The translations under genes were made by a program, and so were the position numbers. A model generated the notes under the pieces. That model had not been told where the DNA came from. It did not search any database and saw only the letters and a list, made by a program, of their open reading frames with translations. Positions 1 to 5,159 of a stretch of DNA of 7,835 nt are shown here, piece after piece. This DNA is from Actinomycetota bacterium (GTDB lineage: Bacteria > Actinomycetota > Thermoleophilia > Gaiellales > Gaiellaceae). Within the stretch, counting starts at the first letter, position 1, and each line of letters opens with the position of its first letter. The stretch lies in assembly GCA_019236545.1 (NCBI GenBank), contig JAFAIV010000191.1:1-7835 (forward strand), written 5' to 3'.

Positions 1-1724
1 AGCAGCCGGTCGAGCGCGGCGCGGCGGCCTTCCTCGTCGGACGCGAGGATCATCTCCTGCACGACGGGGAGCCTCTCCTCGCCGAAGAACATGTGCTCGG
101 TACGGCAGAGGCCGATGCCCTGGGCGCCGAACTCGCGCGCCTTCGCCGAGTCCTCCTGGTTGTCCGCGTTCGCGCGCACCTTCAGGCGGCGCGTCTCGTC
201 GGCCCAGCCGAGGATCGTCTCGAAGTCCTCGTTGAGCTGCGGCGGCACGAGCGCGACCTCGCCGACGATGACGCGGCCGGTGCCGCCGTCGATCGTGATC
301 ACGTCGCCCTCGTGCAGGTCGTGGTGGCCGATGCGGACGGCCTTCGTGGCCATGTCGATCTCGAGCCCCTCGGTGCCGGCGACGCACGGCTTCCCCATCC
401 CGCGCGCGACGACCGCCGCGTGGGAGGTCATGCCGCCGTGCGCGGTGAGGACGCCCTTCGACTGGATCAGGCCGTGGATGTCGTCCGGGGTCGTCTCCCA
501 GCGGACGAGGATGACGGCCTCGCCGGCCTTGCCGCGCTCCTCGGCGGTGTCGGCGTCGAGGACGATCTTCCCGCTCGCGGCGCCCGGGGACGCGTTGAGG
601 CCGCGGGCGGCGACCTCGAAGTGGGCGTTCTCGTCGAGCTGCGGGTGCAGGAGCTGGTCGAGCTGGCTCGGGTCGATGCGCGCGATCGCCTCCTCGCGCG
701 AGATCAGGCCCTCCTCGGACATGTCCACGGCGGCCTTGATCGCGGCGGCGGCGGTCCGCTTCGCGGAGCGCGTCTGCAGGAGGTAGAGCTTCCCCTCCTC
801 GACGGTGAACTCGACGTCCTGCATGTCGCGGTAGTGCTGCTCGAGCCGCTGCATCGTGTCGAGGAACTGGTCGTACGCCTCCGGGAGGTGCTGGCGCATC
901 TCCTGGAGCGGCTGCGGCGTGCGGATGCCGGCGACGACGTCCTCGCCCTGCGCGTTGATCAGGTACTCGCCGTAGACGCCCTGCTCGCCGGTCGACGGGT
1001 CGCGCGTGAACGCGACGCCGGTGGCCGAAGTCTCGCCCTTGTTGCCGAAGACCATCTGGACGACGTTGACGGCGGTGCCGATGTCGTCGGGGATGTCGTA
1101 CGTGCGCCGGTACACCTGCGCGCGCGGGGAGTTCCACGAGTCGAAGACGGCGGTGATCGCGCGGGCGAGCTGCTCGCGCGCGTCCTGCGGGAAGTCCTGG
1201 CCCGTCTCCTGCCGGTAGATCTCGCGGGCGCGCTCGACGCTGTCGTCGATGCTGAAGCGCTCGTGCGGGATCCCGTCGACCGTCTCGCCGAACATCTGGA
1301 TGAGGCGTCGGTAGCAGTCGCGCGCGAACTCCTCGTTGCCGGTCGAGCGGGCGAGCCCGACGACCGCTTCGTCGTTGAGGCCGACGTTGAGGATCGTGTC
1401 CATCATCCCGGGCATCGAGATCGCGGCGCCCGAGCGGACGGAGACGAGCAGCGGGTCGTCGTGGTCGCCGAAGCGCTTGCCGGTCCTCTCCTCGAGGCGG
1501 CCGATGTGCTCGGCGACCTCCTCGTCGAGGCCGTCGACGTCGCCGCCGCCGGCCATGTAGGCGCGGCAGGCGTCGGTCGTGATCGTGAAGCCCGCGGGCA
1601 CGGGGACGCCCAAATGGGTCATCTCCGAGAGGCCGATGCCCTTCCCGCCGAGGAGCTCGCGGCCTCCATCGGCCTTCTCGTCGAAGTCGTAGACGTACCT
1701 GGTCACGGTCGGAGATGTTGTCAT
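1..1724 (-). CDS. ppdK: Pyruvate, phosphate dikinase, N-terminal 574 residues (runs off left edge)
   Basis: PPDK interconverts pyruvate + ATP + Pi and PEP + AMP + PPi in the cytoplasm. The window holds 574 of the roughly 870-900 residues usual for the family. In order: an ATP-grasp-like nucleotide-binding domain (about 10-360) with LLGGKG (24-29) and SVRSGAAISMPGMMDT (95-110); the phosphohistidine domain (about 380-490) with GGMTSHAAVVARGMGKP, where H435 is the catalytic histidine and T433 the site of regulatory phosphorylation; and the start of the PEP/pyruvate barrel with GLCRTEHMFF (538-547). The barrel's end, with the catalytic cysteine region, is outside the window. Compared with my memory of the Clostridium symbiosum enzyme, about 23 residues are missing between residues 146 and 180. 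The ATG at 1724 is chosen; it has no clear Shine-Dalgarno sequence, and a GTG at 1706 (giving MTRYVYDFDE) also fits the usual N-terminus. The gene for its regulator lies at 3651-4490. Confidence 0.97.
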   Translation of the reverse strand, partial: MTTSPTVTRYVYDFDEKADGGRELLGGKGIGLSEMTHLGVPVPAGFTITTDACRAYMAGGGDVDGLDEEVAEHIGRLEERTGKRFGDHDDPLLVSVRSGAAISMPGMMDTILNVGLNDEAVVGLARSTGNEEFARDCYRRLIQMFGETVDGIPHERFSIDDSVERAREIYRQETGQDFPQDAREQLARAITAVFDSWNSPRAQVYRRTYDIPDDIGTAVNVVQMVFGNKGETSATGVAFTRDPSTGEQGVYGEYLINAQGEDVVAGIRTPQPLQEMRQHLPEAYDQFLDTMQRLEQHYRDMQDVEFTVEEGKLYLLQTRSAKRTAAAAIKAAVDMSEEGLISREEAIARIDPSQLDQLLHPQLDENAHFEVAARGLNASPGAASGKIVLDADTAEERGKAGEAVILVRWETTPDDIHGLIQSKGVLTAHGGMTSHAAVVARGMGKPCVAGTEGLEIDMATKAVRIGHHDLHEGDVITIDGGTGRVIVGEVALVPPQLNEDFETILGWADETRRLKVRANADNQEDSAKAREFGAQGIGLCRTEHMFFGEERLPVVQEMILASDEEGRRAALDRL

Positions 1725-1727
1725 ACA

Positions 1728-1732
1728 GGTGA
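1728..1732 (+). promoter_or_regulatory. Ribosome binding site GGTGA deciding the S51 start
   Basis: GGTGA is complementary to the UCACC part of the 16S rRNA 3' end and stands two bases before ATG 1735, equivalent to about five bases from a full GGAGG. The identical 10-base string GGTGACGATG occurs at the glyS start, which argues that the GTG inside it is not the start codon in either gene. Confidence 0.5.
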
Positions 1733-1734
1733 CG

Positions 1735-2400
1735 ATGACCAACCGGACGATCGTCGGCATCGGCGGATTCCCGAATGACCGGATGCTCGAGTACGTACTC
1801 GGGCTGGCGCGGGGCCGGAGGCTGCTCTACGTCCCGACCGCGGGGATGGAGGACGACGGCTGGGCGGTGCAGTGGTACGAGCGCCTCCAGGGCCGCGCCG
1901 AGATGTCGGTGCTGCGCTTCAACCCTTGGCCGCCGGCCGACCTGCGCGCGTTCACGCTCGCGCACGACCTCGTCCTCGTCCCCGGCGGGAACACCGCGAA
2001 CATGCTCGCGGTGTGGCGCGTCCACGGCTTCGACGCGGTGCTGCGCGAGGCGTGGGAAGCCGGCGTCGTGCTGTGGGGCTGGAGCGCCGGGATGATCTGC
2101 TGGTTCGAGGCGGGCGTGACGGATTCGTTCGGCCCGCAGCTCGCGGGGATGCGCGACGGGCTCGGCTTCCTCCCGGGCAGCGCGTGCCCGCACTACGACG
2201 GCGAGGAGCGGCGGCGGCCCGTGTACCGGCAGCTCGTCGCCGACGGCTTCCCGCCCGGGATCGCGCTGGACGACGGCGCGGCGGCTCGCTACGACGGCAC
2301 CGAGCTCGTCGAGGTCGTCTCGTCGGTGCCGCGGGCGCGCGGCTACCGGGTCGCCGCGGACGGCGAGAAGCCCTACGAAACCCACCCGTTGACCTCTTGA
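1735..2400 (+). CDS. Peptidase family S51 protein (PepE / cyanophycinase-like, class I glutamine amidotransferase fold)
   Basis: The 221-residue product resembles S51 serine peptidases (dipeptidase E, which cleaves Asp-Xaa dipeptides; cyanophycinase is a relative). Counting from the ATG at 1735, the nucleophile-elbow motif GWSAGM puts the serine at 117; PGGNTANM (83-90) matches the family's glycine-rich loop; D130 and H153 (in CPHYDG) are reasonable partners in the triad. The C-terminal IALDDGAAARYDG segment is also typical. No signal peptide or membrane segment is seen, so it should be cytoplasmic. The substrate cannot be read from sequence. GTG at 1729 would add two residues, but that GTG lies inside a GGTGA ribosome-binding element, so ATG 1735 is preferred. 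The gene starts almost back to back with ppdK; its promoter must overlap the ppdK coding start. The exordium-like gene follows after 63 bases but appears to have its own promoter. Confidence 0.88.
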   Translation: MTNRTIVGIGGFPNDRMLEYVLGLARGRRLLYVPTAGMEDDGWAVQWYERLQGRAEMSVLRFNPWPPADLRAFTLAHDLVLVPGGNTANMLAVWRVHGFDAVLREAWEAGVVLWGWSAGMICWFEAGVTDSFGPQLAGMRDGLGFLPGSACPHYDGEERRRPVYRQLVADGFPPGIALDDGAAARYDGTELVEVVSSVPRARGYRVAADGEKPYETHPLTS

Positions 2401-2425
2401 AGCCGTCCGGCGAGCGGTGCATGAT
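2397..2425 (+). promoter_or_regulatory. Candidate sigma70-type promoter for the exordium-like gene
   Basis: TTGAAG (2397-2402) and CATGAT (2420-2425) are separated by 17 bases; each hexamer matches 4 of 6 consensus positions. Transcription would start near 2432, leaving a leader of about 30 bases that contains the ribosome binding site. The -35 element overlaps the S51 stop codon. Match quality is moderate and this is a prediction from sequence alone. Confidence 0.42.
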
Positions 2426-2443
2426 CGGCGCTCGCCGCCACCA

Positions 2444-2453
2444 GAGGAAGGGG
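2444..2453 (+). promoter_or_regulatory. Strong purine-rich ribosome binding site for the exordium-like gene
   Basis: GAGGAAGGGG ends 10 bases before ATG 2464. It is the richest Shine-Dalgarno sequence in the window and fixes the start of the secreted protein, whose signal peptide begins directly at that ATG. Confidence 0.7.
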
Positions 2454-2463
2454 TCCGATCCAG

Positions 2464-3483
2464 ATGAGAACGCTGCTCGTCGCGGCGCTGCTGTGCGCCG
2501 CCGCCGTCGCTGTGGGAACCGCCGCCGCGGGGCCGCCGCCCGCGGTCGATCCGTCGGTGGCGAGCGACGTCCCGCCGGGGCTCGCGAACCTCCCGTCCGC
2601 CCTGAGCCTCCCACCCGAGCTGCAGCGCCTGCTCGGAAAGGTGGCCCCGTTCATCAGCCGCTTCGCCGGGAGCTCGCGCGGCCTCGGGCCGCTCCGCTAC
2701 CACGGAGGGCCTGTCCAGCACTCGCAGACCGTGTACGCGATCTACTGGATCCCGTCCGGCTACTCGATCGCGACGAACTACGACGGCTGGATCAACTGGT
2801 TCCTCTACAGCGTCGGCGTCGACAGCGGCAAGACGTCGAACGTCTACTACGCCGACACGCAGTACGGCGACACGTCCGGCCCCGGCGCGTACCGCGTCTC
2901 CTGGGGCGGCACGTACACCGACCGGAATCCCCTCCCCTCGAGCGGATGCACCGACAGCTACACGTCGGTGTGCGTGACCGACGCGCAACTCCAGGCGGAG
3001 CTCCAGAAGGCCATCGCGGCCGCGGGCTGGACGCCCGGGCCGAACAAGGAGTTCTTCGTCTTCACGGCCAAGGGGATCGGGAGCTGCTACAGCGCCGGCA
3101 GCTGCGCGTTCAGCAACTACTGCGCGTATCACAGCTGGTTCGGCAGCGGCTCGAGCACGACGATCTACGCGAACATGCCGTACGCGGACACGGCGCCGCC
3201 GGCGTGCGACGCCGGCGCCCAGTACCACCCGAACGGCAACGACGCCGACCCGGAGATCAGCCTGATCTCGCACGAGCAGAACGAGACGATCACCGACCAG
3301 TTCGGGAACGCCTGGTACGACCTCATCGGCTACGAGGACGGCGACAAGTGCGCCTGGATCTTCGGGGGCTCGACCGGGTCGACCGCGTACGGCCAGTACA
3401 ACCAGACGATCAACGGCTACCACTACTACGTGCAGGAGGAGTACTCGAACGCGACGAGCTCCTGCGTCCAGACGGGCACCTAG
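2464..3483 (+). CDS. Secreted EXORDIUM-like (phosphate-induced protein 1 family) protein with HExxE motif
   Basis: The 339-residue product begins with a Sec signal peptide (MRTLL, hydrophobic to about residue 20, likely cleavage near TAAAG 19-23), so it is exported. A Pro/Ala/Leu-rich linker (24-75) precedes the domain, which starts at LRYHGGPVQ (77-85), as in plant EXORDIUM proteins (YHxGP). Near the C-terminus, SHEQNETITDQFGNAWYD (269-286) followed by GYEDGDKC (289-296) and NGYHYYVQEEY (317-327) parallels the plant HELAE...NAWY...EIGDLC...VQW series. H270, E271 and E274 resemble a metal-binding HExxE, so a metalloprotease-like role is possible but unproven. The mature chain has eight cysteines (162, 170, 208, 214, 220, 248, 296, 334), an even number compatible with disulphides outside the cell. 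The mature domain is rich in Tyr, Ser, Thr, Gly and Asn, unlike its Arg/Ala-rich neighbours. Family assignment is from remembered motifs; the biochemical function of this family is not settled. Confidence 0.72.
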   Translation: MRTLLVAALLCAAAVAVGTAAAGPPPAVDPSVASDVPPGLANLPSALSLPPELQRLLGKVAPFISRFAGSSRGLGPLRYHGGPVQHSQTVYAIYWIPSGYSIATNYDGWINWFLYSVGVDSGKTSNVYYADTQYGDTSGPGAYRVSWGGTYTDRNPLPSSGCTDSYTSVCVTDAQLQAELQKAIAAAGWTPGPNKEFFVFTAKGIGSCYSAGSCAFSNYCAYHSWFGSGSSTTIYANMPYADTAPPACDAGAQYHPNGNDADPEISLISHEQNETITDQFGNAWYDLIGYEDGDKCAWIFGGSTGSTAYGQYNQTINGYHYYVQEEYSNATSSCVQTGT

Positions 3484-3492
3484 GGCGTCCGG

Positions 3493-3654
3493 TCAGCGCC
3501 GTCGCCTGGCCCGGAACTCCGCGAGCCAGGCGACGGCGCGCAGCCCCATCCAGATCGGCGTCAGCAGGACGTAGAAGATGACGTCCGCGACGACGAGCAG
3601 GAGCCACCAGAGGATCCAGTAGCGGATCGGGATCTTCGGCTTGGCCTTCGTCAC
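3493..3654 (-). CDS. 53-residue single-pass membrane protein coupled to the PPDK regulator
   Basis: This small gene starts with GTG at 3654, overlapping the TGA of the PPDK regulator gene as GTGA (3651-3654), and ends with TGA at 3493-3495. The product has a basic N-terminus (MTKAKPKIPIR), a strongly hydrophobic Trp/Leu/Val stretch (about 12-32), a Pro at 33 followed by a shorter hydrophobic or amphipathic segment (34-47), and a tail of RARRRR. One transmembrane helix plus a membrane-lying helix is the simplest reading; two short helices are possible. I do not recognise a family. The 4-base overlap implies translational coupling, so it should be made with the regulator. Its last codons form one arm of a perfect 15-bp hairpin. 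Supported by the coupling, clear membrane pattern and lack of any competing gene; function unknown. Confidence 0.72.
   Translation of the reverse strand: MTKAKPKIPIRYWILWWLLLVVADVIFYVLLTPIWMGLRAVAWLAEFRARRRR
3496..3539. terminator. Perfect 15-bp hairpin between convergent genes, probable terminator
   Basis: The left arm GCGCCGTCGCCTGGC (3496-3510) is exactly complementary to the right arm GCCAGGCGACGGCGC (3525-3539), with a 14-base loop that can pair a little further. It begins 13 bases after the stop of the exordium-like gene, where a terminator is expected. On the minus strand it lies within the last 15 or so codons of the small membrane protein. No T-run follows on either strand, so it would be a non-canonical, GC-only hairpin or an mRNA 3'-end stabiliser. 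Confidence 0.68.
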
Positions 3655-4490
3655 CGGGCGGGCGCCGGCTCGGTGCTGCGCTCCTCGACGACGCGCAGGA
3701 CGCGGTGGGCCGTCTCCTCGATCGAGAGCTCGGAGATGTCGATCACGGGGCAGCCGAGCCTGCGGTGGAGCTTCGACGCCTGCTCGAGCTCCTCGTAGAT
3801 CTCGAGCAGCTCGGCGTACTGGCGGTTGCGCGCGCCGCCGCCCATCGTGCGCACGCGAGCGCGGCGGATCTCGACGAGGCGGTTCGGGTCGATGGTCAGC
3901 CCGACGACCTTGCGCGGGTCGACCTCGAACAGCTCCTTCGGCGGATCGATCCCCTTCACGACCGGGACGTTGGCGGCCTTGTGGCCGAGGTAGCCGAGGT
4001 AGATCGAGAGCGGCGTCTTCGAGGTGCGCGAGACGCCGACGAGGACGATGTCCGCGGTGTGGAGGCCGCGGCCGACGCCGTCGTCGTAGCGGACGGCGAA
4101 CTCGATCGCCTCCATGCGCTTGAAGTAGGCGCTGTTCAGGGGCGGCCGGGAGCCCGGCGTCATCTTCGCTGCCTGGCCGCTCACGCGGGCGACGGCCTCG
4201 ATCGGCTGGCCGAGCAGGTCGCAGTAGTGGAGCTTGGCGCGGCGGCAGAGGGTGCGCATCGCGTCGCGGAGCTCGGGCTTGACGAGGGTGTAGACGACGA
4301 CGGCCGGCCGGCCGCGCATCCGGTTGACGGCGATGTAGAGGTCGTCCTCGGACTCGACGCGCGGGTGCCGGATCTCGACGAACTCCTGCTCCGGGAACTG
4401 TGCCTCGAGCGCCTGCACGAGCCGGGCCGCGGTCTCGCCGGTGGCGTCGGAGACGACGTGGAGCTCGACCGGCGGGCTCGGTTTCGCCAT
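3651..4490 (-). CDS. Pyruvate, phosphate dikinase regulatory protein (DUF299; ADP-dependent kinase / Pi-dependent pyrophosphorylase)
   Basis: The 279-residue product belongs to the DUF299 family: plant RP1, E. coli PpsR, B. subtilis YqfL. Members inactivate PPDK or PEP synthase by ADP-dependent phosphorylation of a threonine next to the catalytic histidine and reactivate it by Pi-dependent removal, releasing PPi. Seen here: the N-terminal HVVSDATGETA (11-21); the central MTPGSRPPLNSAYFKRMEAIEFAVRYDDG (110-138); the P-loop-like GVSRTSKTPLSIYLG (152-166) with K158; and ANVPVV...DPPKELF and GLTIDP (197-202) in the C-terminal half. Length is normal. Because ppdK is in the same window and no PEP synthase is seen, PPDK is the likely target. 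ATG 4490 follows the ybaK-type stop by 7 bases and lacks its own Shine-Dalgarno sequence, so translation probably depends on the gene before it. The small membrane gene overlaps its end by 4 bases. Confidence 0.95.
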   Translation of the reverse strand: MAKPSPPVELHVVSDATGETAARLVQALEAQFPEQEFVEIRHPRVESEDDLYIAVNRMRGRPAVVVYTLVKPELRDAMRTLCRRAKLHYCDLLGQPIEAVARVSGQAAKMTPGSRPPLNSAYFKRMEAIEFAVRYDDGVGRGLHTADIVLVGVSRTSKTPLSIYLGYLGHKAANVPVVKGIDPPKELFEVDPRKVVGLTIDPNRLVEIRRARVRTMGGGARNRQYAELLEIYEELEQASKLHRRLGCPVIDISELSIEETAHRVLRVVEERSTEPAPAR

Positions 4491-4497
4491 GCGCGCG

Positions 4498-4962
4498 TCA
4501 GCGTAACGCTGCGATGGGCGCGACCTTGGCGTTCGTGAGCGCGACGAGGTCGGCGGGCGCGAGCTCGATCTGGAGACCGCGGCGGCCGCCGTTGACGACG
4601 ACGGTGTCGTGGTCGAGGGCCGAGGCGTCGAGGTGCACCGGGAGCGGCTTGCGCGGCGCGATCGGGCTGATCCCGCCGGCGACGGAGCCGGTCGTCCGCT
4701 CGGCCTGCTGCTTGTCGGCGAGCCGGGCGCGCTTGCCGAGCCGGCCGAGGTCGAGGTGCGCGTGCGCCGGGACGAGCGCGAACGCGAGCGCGCCGTCGAG
4801 CGAGACGACGAGCGTCTTGAAGACGCGCGCGGGGTCGAAGCCGAGCTTCTCGGCCGCCTCCAGGCCGAAGGCGTCGGCGTTCGGGTCGAGCTCGTACTCG
4901 TGGAGGGTGAACGGAATGCCGGCCCGCTCCGCGGCGGCGATCGCGGGGGTCTTGGCGGCCAT
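4498..4962 (-). CDS. ybaK: YbaK/EbsC-family aminoacyl-tRNA deacylase (Cys-tRNA(Pro)-type)
   Basis: The 154-residue product matches the YbaK family, free-standing trans-editing enzymes that hydrolyse mischarged tRNA, typically Cys-tRNA(Pro), in the cytoplasm. Seen: TPAIAAAERAGIPFTLHEYELDP (5-27), the conserved lysine in VFKTLVV (K49), ERTTGSVAGGISPI (88-101) with the diagnostic GGISP, and NGGRRGLQIELAPADL (124-139). Length is standard for the family. The start ATG at 4962 has an AAGG Shine-Dalgarno element (4970-4973) seven bases upstream. It is the first gene of the minus-strand operon ybaK - PPDK regulator - small membrane protein and diverges from glyS across 197 bases. Substrate specificity is assumed from the family; related INS-superfamily proteins edit other pairs. 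Confidence 0.93.
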   Translation of the reverse strand: MAAKTPAIAAAERAGIPFTLHEYELDPNADAFGLEAAEKLGFDPARVFKTLVVSLDGALAFALVPAHAHLDLGRLGKRARLADKQQAERTTGSVAGGISPIAPRKPLPVHLDASALDHDTVVVNGGRRGLQIELAPADLVALTNAKVAPIAALR

Positions 4963-5023
4963 CGCGCGACCTTACCGCGGCGTTCGAGCGGGGCGTGGGT
5001 TCGGGCGGGGCGTCGCCCTGGGA

Positions 5024-5047
5024 CCCATCCCAAACCCCCACCCACCC
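5024..5047 (-). other. G-quadruplex-forming motif in the ybaK / glyS intergenic region
   Basis: Read on the minus strand, five G-runs of 3, 3, 5, 3 and 3 are separated by loops of 1, 1, 3 and 2 bases. This satisfies the classical quadruplex pattern with short loops. It lies 62-85 bases upstream of the ybaK start, on the sense strand of that operon, so it could fold in the DNA or in the leader RNA if transcription starts further upstream. On the glyS side the same bases are a C-rich tract. Confidence 0.6.
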
Positions 5048-5106
5048 GCGGGGCAGCAAGCGTCGCACGGCTTCGCCGGCGCCGGAGTCGCGGCTCCTTG
5101 GCGGAA

Positions 5107-5139
5107 GGCCGGAATCTCGTCCACAGATAACCTCCGGCC
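5107..5139 (+). promoter_or_regulatory. Dyad (7-bp inverted repeat) around a weak -10 element upstream of glyS
   Basis: GGCCGGA (5107-5113) and TCCGGCC (5133-5139) are exact inverted repeats spaced by 19 bases, ending 20 bases before ATG 5160. The spacer contains GATAAC (5126-5131), a 4 of 6 match to TATAAT, but no convincing -35 element stands 16-18 bases upstream. It may be an operator, an RNA hairpin in the glyS leader, or chance in GC-rich DNA. Confidence 0.3.
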
Positions 5140-5152
5140 CAGTGTTCGAGCC

Positions 5153-5157
5153 GGTGA
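5153..5157 (+). promoter_or_regulatory. Ribosome binding site GGTGA deciding the glyS start
   Basis: GGTGA stands two bases before ATG 5160, in exactly the same arrangement as upstream of the S51 gene. It supports ATG 5160 over GTG 5154, which is inside the element. Confidence 0.5.
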
Positions 5158-5159
5158 CG

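Noticed and set aside
93..1778. A 561-codon open plus-strand frame opposite ppdK
   Set aside because: It is the antisense shadow of ppdK: the product is Val/Leu/Arg/Asp-rich low-complexity sequence with no family motif, while the minus strand encodes an unmistakable PPDK.
1872..3581. A 569-codon plus-strand frame across the S51 and exordium-like genes
   Set aside because: Arg/Ala/Pro-rich shadow in another frame; the two overlapped genes have recognisable domains and good starts.
4995..5159. An N-terminal extension of glycyl-tRNA synthetase starting at GTG 4995
   Set aside because: The extra 55 residues are low complexity, absent from the family and span the G-quadruplex and dyad; ATG 5160 gives a normal N-terminus.
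4963..5159. A T-box riboswitch or tRNA gene upstream of glyS
   Set aside because: No T-box core (AGGGTGGNACCGCG) or antiterminator could be found, and the GTTCGAGC near 5143 is not part of a cloverleaf.
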